The notes: a model not told the origin generated them from the sequence alone. Positions 26,203-36,853 are shown, counted from the first letter of the stretch. The stretch: DNA of 64,000 nt from Hyphomicrobium sp. (GCA_017512425.1 JAFWGI010000015.1:186001-250000), one strand, 5' to 3'. Numbers and translations: made by a program.

Positions 26203-27768
26203 ATGGCATCGACGGACGCACGCTCTACGACGGGCAGACCGGCGCTTCCCGATACGTTCAGCAGTGATTTGCTGGCGTCGATCGTCGTTTTCCTCGTTGC
26301 TCTGCCGCTGTGCATGGGCATTGCGATCGCATCCAACATGCCGATCGCGGCCGGTCTCGTCACCGGCATCATTGGCGGCATCATCGTGGGTTCGATTGCC
26401 GGGTCGCCGCTCCAGGTCAGCGGTCCCGCTGCGGGTCTCGCGGTCCTCGTCTGGCAACTCGTCGAACAGTTCGGCATCCCGACGGTTGGCGTCATCGTGT
26501 TCTTCGCGGGTCTCATACAAATGCTCGCAGGGGTGCTGAAGCTCGGCCAATGGTTCCGTGCCGTGTCGCCGGCCGTGATCCACGGCATGCTCGCCGGCAT
26601 CGGCATACTTATTCTCGTTTCGCAGTTCCACGTCATGTTCGATTCAGCGCCGCTCGGCAGCGGCATCAAGAACCTGATCGGTATTCCGGGCACGCTGATG
26701 AGCGCTATTGGCAATGGCGGCCATCAATTGTCGGCCGGCATGATTGGCGCCCTGACGATCGCCTCGATTTTTGCATGGGCAACTTACGCGCCGAAATCGC
26801 TCAAAGTCCTTCCAGCGCCGCTCGTCGGCGTTGCCGTCGGCATGATCGCTGCCAACATTCTTCATCCAGACGGCATCCGCTATGTCACGGTGCCGGACGC
26901 GATCTTTCAGAACCTGATGTCCGGCGCGACGCTGCCGTCGTTTGAAGGCTTGCTGCGCATTCTCGAACCTGCCGTGCTGATCGGCGCTGTTTCGGTGGCG
27001 TTTATCGCCAGTGCCGAGACGTTGCTGTGCGCGACCGCGGTCGATGCCATGCATTCTGGCGTGCGTACCAAATACGATCGCGAATTGACGGCGCAAGGCT
27101 TTGGCAATTCGCTCTGCGGATTGCTCGGCGGTCTGCCGATGACAGGCGTTATCGTGCGGTCCGGCGCAAACGTCGAGGCGGGTGCGAAAACCCGCGCGTC
27201 GACGATCCTGCATGGCATCTGGCTCCTGCTGTTCGTCGCGCTCATTCCGTGGACGCTCGGCTATATTCCGATGGCCGCCCTCGCCGCTGTGCTTGTCTAC
27301 ACCGGGTACAAACTCGCCTATCCGAAGATCGTGCCGCAGCTGCGCAAATACGGCACGGCCGAAGTCCTGATCTACGCGATCACGATCATCATGATCGTCT
27401 CGACCGATCTTTTGAAGGGCGTCGTCACGGGGCTTGTGCTGTCGCTGCTCAAGCTGTTGTACGCGTTCTCGCGTCTCGACGTGCGCAAGGAAGAAACCCC
27501 TGCGCAGAACCGTATCGACCTGCATTTCGACGGTTCAGCGACGCTTGTCCGCCTGCCGATCCTGGCGCGCGCGCTTGAAACGCTAAAGCCCGGATCCAAC
27601 GTCTACGTGCATATCGGCGAACTCGATTACATCGATCACGCCTGCCTCGATCTGCTCGGCAATTGGGAAAAGCAGCACAAGGCGACCGGCGGCACGCTGA
27701 CGATCGACTGGAAGGCGCTCGAAGGAAAATACCATGAGCGCCACGGCACCGGGCCGGCGGCGCCATAA
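26203..27768 (+). CDS. SulP family anion transporter with C-terminal STAS domain
   Basis: A 521-residue inner-membrane protein. The SulP core has about 10-14 helices and the family signatures LLASIVVFLVALPLCMGIAI, GSIAGSPLQVSGPAAGLAV and GGLPMTGVIVRSGANVEAGA. The last 90 or so residues form a short STAS domain (GSNVYVHIGELDYIDHACLD). Substrates in the family are sulfate, bicarbonate or dicarboxylates; no carbonic anhydrase gene adjoins, so none can be chosen. A GGGGGA just upstream of the ATG fits as ribosome-binding site. It converges with the sterol-desaturase-like gene. Confidence 0.9.
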   Translation: MASTDARSTTGRPALPDTFSSDLLASIVVFLVALPLCMGIAIASNMPIAAGLVTGIIGGIIVGSIAGSPLQVSGPAAGLAVLVWQLVEQFGIPTVGVIVFFAGLIQMLAGVLKLGQWFRAVSPAVIHGMLAGIGILILVSQFHVMFDSAPLGSGIKNLIGIPGTLMSAIGNGGHQLSAGMIGALTIASIFAWATYAPKSLKVLPAPLVGVAVGMIAANILHPDGIRYVTVPDAIFQNLMSGATLPSFEGLLRILEPAVLIGAVSVAFIASAETLLCATAVDAMHSGVRTKYDRELTAQGFGNSLCGLLGGLPMTGVIVRSGANVEAGAKTRASTILHGIWLLLFVALIPWTLGYIPMAALAAVLVYTGYKLAYPKIVPQLRKYGTAEVLIYAITIIMIVSTDLLKGVVTGLVLSLLKLLYAFSRLDVRKEETPAQNRIDLHFDGSATLVRLPILARALETLKPGSNVYVHIGELDYIDHACLDLLGNWEKQHKATGGTLTIDWKALEGKYHERHGTGPAAP

Positions 27769-27810
27769 ACATCGTCGCGACGCACTTCTACGGATACGCC
27801 AAGCGCGGCG

Positions 27811-28836
27811 TTATTCCGCTGGTGCCGGCATGGCGGCCGGCATCGCGCCCGATGTAGCGTCAGGCGTCTTGAACCTTGACGAAAGAACGCGTGCTGCGGC
27901 TGTGAACGGGCGGAAATAGATGACGCTCAGCGAACGGAATTCGCGCGTCTCTTCACCGATGCCGAAACGCTCGATCGTGCTCTTGTCGCCGGCCAGATGC
28001 AGCGAACCCGCAATCCGGTCCCACACCGCCAGCGATCCACCGAAGTTGCGGTCGAAATGTTCGACTTTGTCCGAGTGATGGATCTGATGCATCGCCGGCG
28101 AAATAATCCATTTCTCGATTGCCGGCCCGAACGAGATGTAGAACGGCGAATGGCGCAGCGCGCCACCACAGATATTGAAGACGAACAGGAAGACGTTGGC
28201 ACCCATGATCGTCGAAACCGTCAGTTTGTCGCCGAAAAGGCCGATGAACAGACCGTTGACGAGGCCATAGGCGAACGTCGTCAAGGCTGTCGTTGCGATG
28301 ACCTCAAAGGGATGGTGCCGGTCGGCGGTCACGAAATTCAGTTGCTCGGCGGAATGATGCACCTTGTGGAATTCCCACAGTTCGGGAATCGCGTGGAACA
28401 TGTAGTGCGCGAACCACTTCAAGAGATCATCGACGACGAACAGTGTCAGCGTCAGTGCAATTCCGAGCGCGATCGCCGCGCCATCGGTTGCTGTTCCGGA
28501 AACGCCGGCGGAATGCAGCGCCGACACCACCCAGGCCGATACCGGTTCCCAATGGATCATCAGCGCCGACAGCACCGTCAGGCGTAGCACTGGCGTTAGG
28601 ACGACAATAACGTAGTCGTTGCGTGCGCTCGGCGACAGCCACATCTCTTTATCGAGCAGCGCATCCTGGAAGCGGCGCTCCTGCTTGTGCTTGTGCCAGC
28701 CATAGGCGGCAATCGCGATGCCGGTCAGGCAGTACAGCCAATAAAAGCGCGAGTTGCCATCGGCAAAAAAGTCGACGACCGGCTGCAACGCGCCGACGAC
28801 GGCGTAGAGAATGGTTTGATTGAACCAGTCGAGCAT
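27811..28836 (-). CDS. Sterol desaturase / fatty acid hydroxylase family protein
   Basis: A 341-residue membrane-bound di-iron enzyme. The histidine clusters that bind iron are visible: HYMFH, HKVHHS, and HQIHHSDKVEHFDRNFGG near the C-terminus. Four or so membrane helices surround them. The ATG at 28836 (MLDWFNQTIL) is preferred over a start 12 codons upstream because the conserved hydrophobic N-terminus begins there. Bacterial members hydroxylate lipids, including hopanoid or carotenoid-like substrates; the substrate here is unknown. Confidence 0.88.
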   Translation of the reverse strand: MLDWFNQTILYAVVGALQPVVDFFADGNSRFYWLYCLTGIAIAAYGWHKHKQERRFQDALLDKEMWLSPSARNDYVIVVLTPVLRLTVLSALMIHWEPVSAWVVSALHSAGVSGTATDGAAIALGIALTLTLFVVDDLLKWFAHYMFHAIPELWEFHKVHHSAEQLNFVTADRHHPFEVIATTALTTFAYGLVNGLFIGLFGDKLTVSTIMGANVFLFVFNICGGALRHSPFYISFGPAIEKWIISPAMHQIHHSDKVEHFDRNFGGSLAVWDRIAGSLHLAGDKSTIERFGIGEETREFRSLSVIYFRPFTAAARVLSSRFKTPDATSGAMPAAMPAPAE

Positions 28837-28990
28837 CGATGTGCATCCGCGATAAAGGCCGCAATCGGCCAAGGATGCGCAAAACGTTAACTGTGCCGGG
28901 TGAAGAACCCCTTAAGACGGTTATCGGCGGCACCCGCGACACAATCGATTTTTGTGATCGCCATCAGAACGTTATCTGATAGGCGACGTT

Positions 28991-30244
28991 TCAGTACGGG
29001 CGCTTTCGCTTTCCGTCCGCTGGCTTTCCGGCGCGCTCAAAGAGATCGGCGTCTTTATCGGTCTTGCCTGTTGCCCACTTGGTCGCGATCTCCGACGCGA
29101 TCATGCTGAACGTGATGCCGTTGCCGCCGCATCCGAGGATCGCGAGGCAGCCCGGCATTTCGTCGATCTCCTGAATGATCGGAAGTCCGGTCGGGCTTGT
29201 CGCGAAGGCACCTGCCCAAGCATAGGCAATTTTCAATTCGCGCCCCGGCAGAAGCGTCTCGATCGCCTTCAAGAGCTTTGCCGATTTGGTGGCAATAGCC
29301 GCATCGCGCCGCTCGGGATCGTTGAGACCTGAATCTTCGCCGCCCGCGAGGATCCGATTGTCGGCCGTAGCGCGCATATAAAGATAAGGATCGGCGGCTT
29401 CCCAGATCAGGCATTTCGTTGGCCAGAATTCGGACGGTGCGATCGGCTCCGTTGCAATCGCCCACGACGACGTAATTTCGAACAGGTTGCTCGGCAGGCC
29501 CGGCACGGTCTCATAGCCGGTCGCCAGAACGACTTTTTGCGCGGTGATACTTGCGTGCGCGCCGACCGAGAGCGTAACGCCGTCGTCACCACAGTCGATG
29601 TGCGTGACTTCGCACTCGCCGTAGATGCGCGCGCCGCCTTCGGCCTGTGCGGCCTTCAATGCGCCGGCCGTCAGCTGCGCCGGGTTCACTTCAGCCGCGC
29701 CCTTTGAGAGGATCGCGCCGGTGCGGTCGATGCCGAAGCGCCGCCGCAATGTTTGAGCATCCAAAAACCGAGACGGCAGTCCTGCGGTCTTGCGCAGCGA
29801 CGCCTCATGCTGCAGCCCGCGCCAGCCAAGCTCGTCGCCAGCGAGATACAGCGCCTCGCGATCCGCCCATTCCGCCTGAATATCGTGTTTTTCGATCAGC
29901 GCCTTCAAGTGCTTCACGGATTGCAGCGACCGCTTGTAGGCCCGAACGGCTTTCGCGCGGCCGATTTTGTCAATCAGCTCCGTCAACGGCGTATCGAGTT
30001 CGAATTGGATCATGGCGGTGCTCGCCGCCGTACTGCCGCATCCCGGCATGCGCCGGTCGATCACGACGACGTCGAACCCGGCATCGACGAGCGCCAACGC
30101 GGTTAACGCGCCGCTGACGCCACCGCCGACAACGGCAATGTCACATGTTACGTATTTCAATACGCGCCGGACACGCACAGACGAGCCGGTCGCTTTGGCC
30201 CACAAGGGGTATCCGCCGCGCAAGTCCTTTTTGCGTGTGATCAT
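28991..30244 (-). CDS. FAD-dependent oxidoreductase (DAO family)
   Basis: A 417-residue cytoplasmic flavoenzyme. The dinucleotide-binding motif VVGGGVSGALTALALVDAG lies about 35 residues in from the ATG at 30244; the matching C-terminal FAD motif is PGCLAILGCGGNGITFS. The glycine/amine-oxidase-type (DAO) fold is supported by the overall length and by WAGAFATSPTGLPIIQEI. An upstream ATG at 30346 would add 34 residues without conserved features. The substrate is not predictable from sequence. Confidence 0.85.
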   Translation of the reverse strand: MITRKKDLRGGYPLWAKATGSSVRVRRVLKYVTCDIAVVGGGVSGALTALALVDAGFDVVVIDRRMPGCGSTAASTAMIQFELDTPLTELIDKIGRAKAVRAYKRSLQSVKHLKALIEKHDIQAEWADREALYLAGDELGWRGLQHEASLRKTAGLPSRFLDAQTLRRRFGIDRTGAILSKGAAEVNPAQLTAGALKAAQAEGGARIYGECEVTHIDCGDDGVTLSVGAHASITAQKVVLATGYETVPGLPSNLFEITSSWAIATEPIAPSEFWPTKCLIWEAADPYLYMRATADNRILAGGEDSGLNDPERRDAAIATKSAKLLKAIETLLPGRELKIAYAWAGAFATSPTGLPIIQEIDEMPGCLAILGCGGNGITFSMIASEIATKWATGKTDKDADLFERAGKPADGKRKRPY

Positions 30245-30460
30245 TCGAGGTTTGTCCGCAAATTCGGGAGTGCCGAATAGAACGCAGCTTTTGACGCAAT
30301 CGTTCCGTGTAAACATGATGCATCGGCATCCGTCCCGGGGCGGCAAATGCTGATTTTACCGTCGCATGCGAGGGCTAAGCCTCACTTCAGCCATACTGAC
30401 TTGACGCATTCGGCGTGCCTGTCACATTGCCCACGCTTTTTCATCGATCAAAGGGTCTTC

Positions 30461-31708
30461 ATGCGCTCGTCTGTTCTGCTCGTCCCGCTGGTGCTCGCCG
30501 CCGCGACGGCGTTTTCTCATGTCGCCGCCGCTCAAACCGGGCACGTCGCAGCCCCGCCGCCGTCGAAGGATCGCAACTGCCGTAACGACGTGCCGTTCTC
30601 GCGTTGGATCGTCGATTTCAAGAAGGAAGCCATCGCTGAAGGCATCAAGGCTTCGACGCTCGAAGCCAATATCGGTGGCATGACGCCGGATCAGTCCGTT
30701 ATCGGTCGCGATCGCAAGCAGGGCTTTTTCACGCAGACCTTCATCGACTTCTACGGCAAGCTGGCAACCAAGAACCGCGAGCAGATGGGGCGCTCGTACC
30801 TCAACAAGTACGCGTCCATCTTCGAGCGCGCGGAAAGCGAGTTCGGCGTGCCGGGCCCCGTCATCACCGGATTTTGGGCACTCGAAAGCGACTTCGGCGT
30901 CGGCATGGGCAGCTTGCCGGTCATGCGCTCGTTGTTGACGCTTGCATGGGATTGCCGCCGCGGCGAACTCTTCCGCGAAGAACTCAAGGCCGCCATGAAG
31001 ATCATCGAGCGCGGCGATCTTAGAGCCGACGAAATGATCGGCTCGTGGGCCGGCGAACTTGGCCAGACGCAGTTCCTGCCGCAGCACTATTATAACTTTG
31101 CGCTCGACTACGACGACGACGGCCGCCGCGATCTGATCACCGACATTCCCGACATCATCGGCTCGACGGCGAACTTCATCAAGGCGCTCGGCTGGCGTGC
31201 GGGCGAACCGTGGATCGAGGAAGTCAGGCTGACCCAGGATTTGCCGTGGGATCAGGCCGACCTCGCGATCAAACTGCCGCGATCGCAGTGGGTCAAATGG
31301 GGCGTGACGGGCGTTAAGGGGCAATTGCCGTCCGACGATATGCCGGCATCGCTGCTGCTGCCGATGGGCCGTAATGGACCGGCTTTGCTCGCGTATCCGA
31401 ATTTCAGTATTTACACCTCGTGGAACCAGTCGCTGACCTACGCAACGACGGCGGCACATTTGGCAACGCGCATGGCGGGCGCGCCTTATCTCTCAAAGGG
31501 GAATGGCCAGCCGATCCCGTCGCTGAGCTACGAGCAGATCAAGGAATTGCAGGTTCTTCTGACAAACCACGGTCATGATGTTGGCGAAGCGGACGGCAAG
31601 ATCGGTGCTGGCACGCGCGCTGCCGTCAAAGCCATGCAGCAGGAATACGGTCTGCCGGCCGACAGCTATCCGTCGCCCGAGCTGCTCTCAGCGCTGCGCT
31701 CGCGCTGA
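30461..31708 (+). CDS. Lytic murein transglycosylase (MltB/GH103 type) with peptidoglycan-binding domain
   Basis: A 415-residue periplasmic protein that cleaves glycan strands to 1,6-anhydro products. The signal peptide is MRSSVLLVPLVLAAATAFSH. Catalytic Glu142 lies in GFWALESDFGVG, followed by family motifs AGELGQTQFLPQHY and DYDDDGRRDL. The C-terminal 60 or so residues form a PG_binding_1 domain (IKELQVLLTNHGHDVGEADG). AAAGGG five bases or so before the ATG supports the start. A strong terminator follows. Confidence 0.92.
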   Translation: MRSSVLLVPLVLAAATAFSHVAAAQTGHVAAPPPSKDRNCRNDVPFSRWIVDFKKEAIAEGIKASTLEANIGGMTPDQSVIGRDRKQGFFTQTFIDFYGKLATKNREQMGRSYLNKYASIFERAESEFGVPGPVITGFWALESDFGVGMGSLPVMRSLLTLAWDCRRGELFREELKAAMKIIERGDLRADEMIGSWAGELGQTQFLPQHYYNFALDYDDDGRRDLITDIPDIIGSTANFIKALGWRAGEPWIEEVRLTQDLPWDQADLAIKLPRSQWVKWGVTGVKGQLPSDDMPASLLLPMGRNGPALLAYPNFSIYTSWNQSLTYATTAAHLATRMAGAPYLSKGNGQPIPSLSYEQIKELQVLLTNHGHDVGEADGKIGAGTRAAVKAMQQEYGLPADSYPSPELLSALRSR

Positions 31709-31724
31709 TCGCATTTCCCAAATG

Positions 31725-31763
31725 AAAACGCCGGAGTGCAGCATTGCATCCGGCGTTTTTTTT
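31725..31763 (+). terminator. Rho-independent terminator between convergent genes
   Basis: AAAACGCCGGA pairs with TCCGGCGTTTT, with an inner TGCA/TGCA helix, and is followed by eight T residues in all on the plus strand. The minus strand has four T residues, so it may also serve the convergent ndh gene. Confidence 0.93.
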
Positions 31764-31786
31764 ATTCGTTGGGTATCGCAGCGCTC

Positions 31787-33166
31787 TCAGTGCAGCTTGA
31801 CCTGTGGCTCGGTGCGCCGCGTCAACAGACGTGACAGCGTATCGAGCGTCACTTTGACGGGACCGTGCAGCGCGGTCTCGTGCATCTTGTACAGCGAGCG
31901 GTACATGATTTTCGCGATCCATCCCTCGATGCGCATCGACTTGCCGGACACGAAGCCCATCAAATTGCCGACCGTCGAGTAGTGGCCGAGCGAAACGAGC
32001 GAACCGAAGTCTGTGTATTTGAACGGCGCAACGATTTGCTCGCCGGCAACGCGCCGCTGCAATTGTTTGACCAGATATGACGACTGCTGATGCGCCGTCT
32101 GGGCGCGTGGCGGCAAAGGGTCCGTGCTTCCCGGCAAAACGCAGTAGGCACAGTCGCCGAGCGCGAACACATTATCGTCCAGCGTCGTCTGCAACGTCGG
32201 CTTGACGACCAGCGTATTCGTGCGGCTGACTTCAAGACCATCGAGGTTCGCGAGCACCGCCGGGCCTTTGACGCCCGCCGCCCACACGACCAATTCTGAT
32301 GGGATCGTATTTCCGTCAGCGAGTTTCAAGCCTTGCTTTGTCACTTCGGTCACGCGCGCGTTGGTGCGCACATCGACCTGCAAGTCCTTCAGCACTTTCG
32401 TGACGGACGCGGACATTCGTTCAGGAAGCGCCGGCAAAATGCGGTCGCTCGCTTCCACGAGCGTGATCTTGATGTCCTTCGCCGGATCGATCTTGTCGAG
32501 ACCGAATGACACGAGCCCACGCAGGCTCGAATGCAATTCGGCCGAGAGTTCCGTGCCCGTTGCGCCCGCGCCGATGATCGCGACGTGCAATTGACCGGGA
32601 CGCACCGGCCCCGGCTGCGCGTTTGCACGCACGCAGGCGTTCAACAAACGGCGATTGAAGCGTTCGGCTTGCTCCGGCGTATCGAGCATGATCGCATTCT
32701 CGTAGACGCCCGGCGTGCCGAATGCGTTCGACACGCTGCCGATAGCAACAACAAGCGTGTCATACGGCAGCCAACGATCCGGCGTGATTTGGCGGCCGTC
32801 TTCGTCCACCGTCTCGGCAAGATGCACGCGCTTATTCGTGCGATCGAGACCGATCATTTCGCCGTAGCGATATTTGAAGCCGTGCCAATATCCCTGCGCC
32901 TGATATTCGAGCTCGTGGCGATCGACGTCCATGCTACCGGCCGCGATCTCATGCAGCAGCGGCTTCCAGATGTGCGTCCGCGAGCGATCGACGAGCGTGA
33001 TATGGGCCTTCTTCTTGCGTCCAAGCTTGTGGCCGAGCTGCGTAGCAAGCTCCAGCCCGCCGGCGCCGCCGCCGATGATCACGATGTGATGCGTATCGTC
33101 CTGACGCCCGAGCACGATCGACGGCATAGGCGATTCAAGTCCGGACGGTGGAGCAATTTCTGTCAT
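31787..33166 (-). CDS. ndh: Type II NADH dehydrogenase (NDH-2)
   Basis: A 459-residue FAD protein of the membrane surface that passes electrons from NADH to quinone without pumping protons. FAD-binding motif VIIGGGAGGLELATQLG and NADH-binding motif VAIIGAGATGTELSAELH are both intact. VFALGDCAYC binds the flavin in the second FAD motif, and KLLHEI-like IWKPLLHEIAAGS and a C-terminal amphipathic part (IAKIMYRSLYKMHE) are typical. GAGG eight bases upstream supports the ATG. It is distinct from complex I. Confidence 0.9.
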   Translation of the reverse strand: MTEIAPPSGLESPMPSIVLGRQDDTHHIVIIGGGAGGLELATQLGHKLGRKKKAHITLVDRSRTHIWKPLLHEIAAGSMDVDRHELEYQAQGYWHGFKYRYGEMIGLDRTNKRVHLAETVDEDGRQITPDRWLPYDTLVVAIGSVSNAFGTPGVYENAIMLDTPEQAERFNRRLLNACVRANAQPGPVRPGQLHVAIIGAGATGTELSAELHSSLRGLVSFGLDKIDPAKDIKITLVEASDRILPALPERMSASVTKVLKDLQVDVRTNARVTEVTKQGLKLADGNTIPSELVVWAAGVKGPAVLANLDGLEVSRTNTLVVKPTLQTTLDDNVFALGDCAYCVLPGSTDPLPPRAQTAHQQSSYLVKQLQRRVAGEQIVAPFKYTDFGSLVSLGHYSTVGNLMGFVSGKSMRIEGWIAKIMYRSLYKMHETALHGPVKVTLDTLSRLLTRRTEPQVKLH

Positions 33167-33296
33167 AGAGGTACCTCAGAAAGCGCGCGCGCAAGAGCGC
33201 CGCGATACATCGCATCGAAACCACGTTGCATCGCTTCGCGCTCAAGCACGCGAGTTGCCGACGTAGGCTGCCAAAACCACAAAACCAAGCCGAAGT

Positions 33297-35729
33297 TTAC
33301 CCGCGAATTTCTCCGCCCGTCGCCTTTTTTACGTCCGCGATGACCTTCTGCACGATTTGTTCGATCGCCGCATCCGTGAGGGTTTCGGTCGCAGGCTGCA
33401 GCGTCACTTCGATGGCAAGGGACTTCTTGCCGTCAGCCGCCAGGCTGCCGCCTTCGAACACGTCGAAGACGTTGACCGACTGGATCAAAGCCTTGTCCGC
33501 CCCCGTGGCCGCCTTGATGACATCGCCTGCCGCAACATCCTTTGCCACGATGAACGCGAAGTCGCGTTTCACCGGCAAGAGGTCGGAGACGGCAAACGCG
33601 GTCCGCGCCCGCGACTTTTTCTTTTCAGGCGGCAACGCATCGAGGAAGATCTCGAACGCCGCAACAGGCGCCTCGACATCAAGGGCTTTCAGCGTCGCTG
33701 GATGCACGTCGCCGAAATATGCAAGTACCGTCTTCGGTCCGAGCCGCAGCGTGCCTGACCGGCCTGGATGATACCAGCCCGGCGCATCGCGTGTGATCTG
33801 TGCTTTCGACGGATCAACGCCGAGCGCGCTCAAGGCCGCGAACACGTCGGCCTTGACGTCGAAGACGTTGGCGTTGTCGGCTTTGCCATCCCAGTGTCGC
33901 CCGCTGCCAGGAAGCTTCGCTGTGCCGGCGCGCACGCCTGCCGCCGAGATGTATTGATCCTCAGGCGTCGCGCCGCGATAGCTCTGGCCGAGTTCAAACA
34001 GCGCTACGTCATTGGCACCGCGATTGCGGTTGCGCGTCACGGCCGTCAGCAGTCCCGGCAGCAAGCCCGGCCGCATCGACGACAGCTCGCTCGAAATCGG
34101 ATTGGCGAGATCGAGGCTGGCCTGCCCGCCGCCGAAGTGCGCCGCCTGATCCTTGGTAATGAAACTCCACGTCACCGCTTCCGTCAGCCCGCGCGAGGCG
34201 AGAAGACGGCGCATGCGGCGGGCGCGCTTCTGCTTGTCCGTCAGCACCGCGCTCGTCACGCCATACATGCGCGGCAACGGCGTTGCAGGAATGCGGTCGA
34301 GACCGGCGATGCGCACGACTTCTTCAACGAGGTCCGCAGCACCGTGCATGTCCGGACGCCACGTCGGCACCGTCACTTTGGCCGTGTTCGGCTTGCCGGC
34401 GATCGTGCACCCAAGCGCTTCGAGGATCGCCGTGATCTCATCGTCGCCGATGGCGATCCCGGACAACTTCGCGACGCGCGCGTAATCGAAATCGATGACG
34501 CGCGGCGTGATCGGCTCCTTGCCCGCGACTTTTGCCTTGCTTGGCGTGCCGCCGCAGAATTTCAGGATCATGTCGGTCGCGAGATCGAGGCCCGGACGCA
34601 CGGACGCGGGATCGACGCCGCGCTCGAAGCGATAGCGTGCATCTGTCTGCAGACCCGCCTTGCGCCCGGTCGTTGCGGTTCTAACGGGGTCGAAGTATGC
34701 GCTTTCAATGAATACGTTTTGCGTTGCCTCGGTCGAGCCTGACGCTTCACCACCCATGATGCCGCCGAAGCCGAGCGGGCCGGTATCGTCAGCGATCACG
34801 CACATTGTCGGGTCGACAGTGTGCTCCTTGCCATCGAGGCCGATGAACTTCTCGATCTTGTTGCCGAGGCGTGCACGAACAGCGCCCTTCAGCTTGTCGG
34901 CGTCATAGACGTGCAGCGGCCGTCCGCGATCGATCGAGATGTAGTTCGTCACGTCGACGAGTGCATTGATCGGACGCTGGCCGATCGCCGTCAGGCGGTT
35001 CTGCATCCACGCAGGCGAGGGGCCATTCTTGACGCCCGATACAACCCGGCCTGCAAATACCGGGCACGCATTCGCCGTCTCAGGCGTGAAGTCGAGCTTG
35101 ATGTCGATCGGGCAATCGGGTTTGCCGTCGACCGCGCCGAGCTTAGGCTCAGGCTTCAGCGTGCCCATGCCGGCCGCTGCGAGATCGCGTGCGATGCCGC
35201 GCACGCCCGTGCAATCCGGCCGGTTCGGCGTCAGCTTCACTTCGATGACCGGATCGTTGAGACCCGCAACGTCGATGTAGCGCTCGCCGACTTTGCTTTC
35301 CCAGTCAGCGGGCAAATCGAGAATGCCGTCGCTTTCGTCAGACAATTCAAGTTCGGCCGCCGAGCACATCATGCCGTTCGAGACGACGCCGCGCACCGGC
35401 TTCTTTTCCAGCGTGATTTTCGAACCCGGAATATACGTGCCGAGCGGCGCGAACACCGCGATCATGCCCGCGCGCGCGTTCGGCGCACCGCAGACGACTT
35501 CCATCAGCGGCTTGCCCTTGGCGATCTCGACCTGGACGACTTGCAGCTTGTCGGCGTTCGGATGTTTTTTTGCTTCGACGATCTTCGCAATCGTGAAGCT
35601 GCCTAACTGCTTCGCCGGGTCTTCGATAGCCTCGACCTCAAGGCCGATTGCGTTCAACTTCGCCGCCAGCTCATCGACGGACTTGTCCGTCTCAAGATGG
35701 TCCTTCAGCCAGGAGAGTGTGAATTTCAT
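33297..35729 (-). CDS. pheT: Phenylalanine-tRNA ligase beta subunit
   Basis: An 810-residue subunit of the alpha2-beta2 enzyme that charges tRNA-Phe. The canonical start MKFTLSWLKDHLETDKSVD fixes the ATG at 35729. The order is tRNA-binding EMAP-like domain (residues 40-150), B3/B4 domain with editing site (GGIMGGEASG), B5 domain, core and C-terminal FDX-ACB domain (LLPVKRDFAFIVAKDV). It follows pheS after 11 bases, so the two are co-transcribed. Confidence 0.97.
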   Translation of the reverse strand: MKFTLSWLKDHLETDKSVDELAAKLNAIGLEVEAIEDPAKQLGSFTIAKIVEAKKHPNADKLQVVQVEIAKGKPLMEVVCGAPNARAGMIAVFAPLGTYIPGSKITLEKKPVRGVVSNGMMCSAAELELSDESDGILDLPADWESKVGERYIDVAGLNDPVIEVKLTPNRPDCTGVRGIARDLAAAGMGTLKPEPKLGAVDGKPDCPIDIKLDFTPETANACPVFAGRVVSGVKNGPSPAWMQNRLTAIGQRPINALVDVTNYISIDRGRPLHVYDADKLKGAVRARLGNKIEKFIGLDGKEHTVDPTMCVIADDTGPLGFGGIMGGEASGSTEATQNVFIESAYFDPVRTATTGRKAGLQTDARYRFERGVDPASVRPGLDLATDMILKFCGGTPSKAKVAGKEPITPRVIDFDYARVAKLSGIAIGDDEITAILEALGCTIAGKPNTAKVTVPTWRPDMHGAADLVEEVVRIAGLDRIPATPLPRMYGVTSAVLTDKQKRARRMRRLLASRGLTEAVTWSFITKDQAAHFGGGQASLDLANPISSELSSMRPGLLPGLLTAVTRNRNRGANDVALFELGQSYRGATPEDQYISAAGVRAGTAKLPGSGRHWDGKADNANVFDVKADVFAALSALGVDPSKAQITRDAPGWYHPGRSGTLRLGPKTVLAYFGDVHPATLKALDVEAPVAAFEIFLDALPPEKKKSRARTAFAVSDLLPVKRDFAFIVAKDVAAGDVIKAATGADKALIQSVNVFDVFEGGSLAADGKKSLAIEVTLQPATETLTDAAIEQIVQKVIADVKKATGGEIRG

Positions 35730-35740
35730 AACTGCTTTCC

Positions 35741-36808
35741 TTAACTCGACAGCCCGCCGCCCATGGTCGGCACGTCGAGCATGTTGAAGCCGTAATGGCG
35801 CAGCCACTTGAGATCGCCCGCGAAGAACGCGCGCAAATCCGGAATGCCGTATTTCAGCATCGTCAAGCGATCCAAGCCGACGCCGAACGCGAAGCCCTGA
35901 TACTTCTCGGGATCAAGCCCGCAATTGCGCAGCACATTCGGATGCACCATGCCGCAGCCCAAGATTTCGAGCCACTGACCCGGCTTGCCGATCGCTTCCG
36001 CGCCGATATCGACTTCCATCGACGGCTCGGTGAACGGGAAGTGCGACGCGCGGAACCGCATCTTCACTTCATCGACTTCGAAGAACGCCTTGCAGAATTC
36101 CTGCAGCACCCATTTGAGGTGCCCCATGTTCGTCGTCTCGTCGATGACGAGGCCTTCGACCTGATGGAACATCGGCGTGTGCGTCTGATCGCTATCGCAA
36201 CGATACACGCGGCCCGGCGCGATGATGCGGATCGGCGGCTTCGACGACACCATCGTGCGGATTTGCACGGGCGATGTGTGCGTGCGCAAAAGCAGCCGCG
36301 ATCCATCCTCGCGCGGATTAAAATAGAACGTGTCGTGGTCCTGACGCGCCGGATGCTCCGCCGGAATGTTGAGCTTGTCGAAATTCATCTCGTCCGTTTC
36401 GATATCCGGACCTTCGGCGACCGCGAAACCCATGTCGGCGAAAATCTCGATGACTTCGTCGAGGACCTGCGAAACCGGATGAATGCGGCCCTCGGCCTGC
36501 GGTCCCATCCGCACCGGCAACGTAACGTCGGCGCGTTCGGTCTTCAAACGCGCGTCGAGCGCCGCCGTCTCGAGCACCGCCTTGCGCGCGTCGAGCGCGT
36601 CGGTGACCTTGGCTTTCAGAATGTTGACCGCTTGCCCGAACGCTTTCTTTTCCTCGTTCGGCAACGAGCCAAGCTTGCTCATGAGTTCCGAGACGCGGCC
36701 CTTCTTGCCGAGGCTCGCGACGCGCACGGCTTCGATGGCCGCGAGATCACCCGCGCCCGCGATTTCGCCGAGCAATTCGCTTTCGAGTTTCGTCAGATCA
36801 TTCGACAT
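35741..36808 (-). CDS. pheS: Phenylalanine-tRNA ligase alpha subunit
   Basis: A 355-residue catalytic subunit. The N-terminal coiled coil ([20 protein letters not shown]) binds tRNA. Class II motif 2 is [20 protein letters not shown] and motif 3 lies in [20 protein letters not shown]. Length is normal. It lies upstream of pheT and downstream of the rpmI-rplT terminator, so it may have its own promoter in the 36809-36853 gap. Confidence 0.97.
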   Translation of the reverse strand: MSNDLTKLESELLGEIAGAGDLAAIEAVRVASLGKKGRVSELMSKLGSLPNEEKKAFGQAVNILKAKVTDALDARKAVLETAALDARLKTERADVTLPVRMGPQAEGRIHPVSQVLDEVIEIFADMGFAVAEGPDIETDEMNFDKLNIPAEHPARQDHDTFYFNPREDGSRLLLRTHTSPVQIRTMVSSKPPIRIIAPGRVYRCDSDQTHTPMFHQVEGLVIDETTNMGHLKWVLQEFCKAFFEVDEVKMRFRASHFPFTEPSMEVDIGAEAIGKPGQWLEILGCGMVHPNVLRNCGLDPEKYQGFAFGVGLDRLTMLKYGIPDLRAFFAGDLKWLRHYGFNMLDVPTMGGGLSS

Positions 36809-36853
36809 GATGCGCCACGGTTTGTGAGTGTTTAGCGAGCGTGCCTATAGCAC

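Noticed and set aside
33768-34742. A 324-residue open frame on the plus strand inside pheT
   Set aside because: Antisense to the conserved pheT coding sequence; composition is that of a shadow frame.
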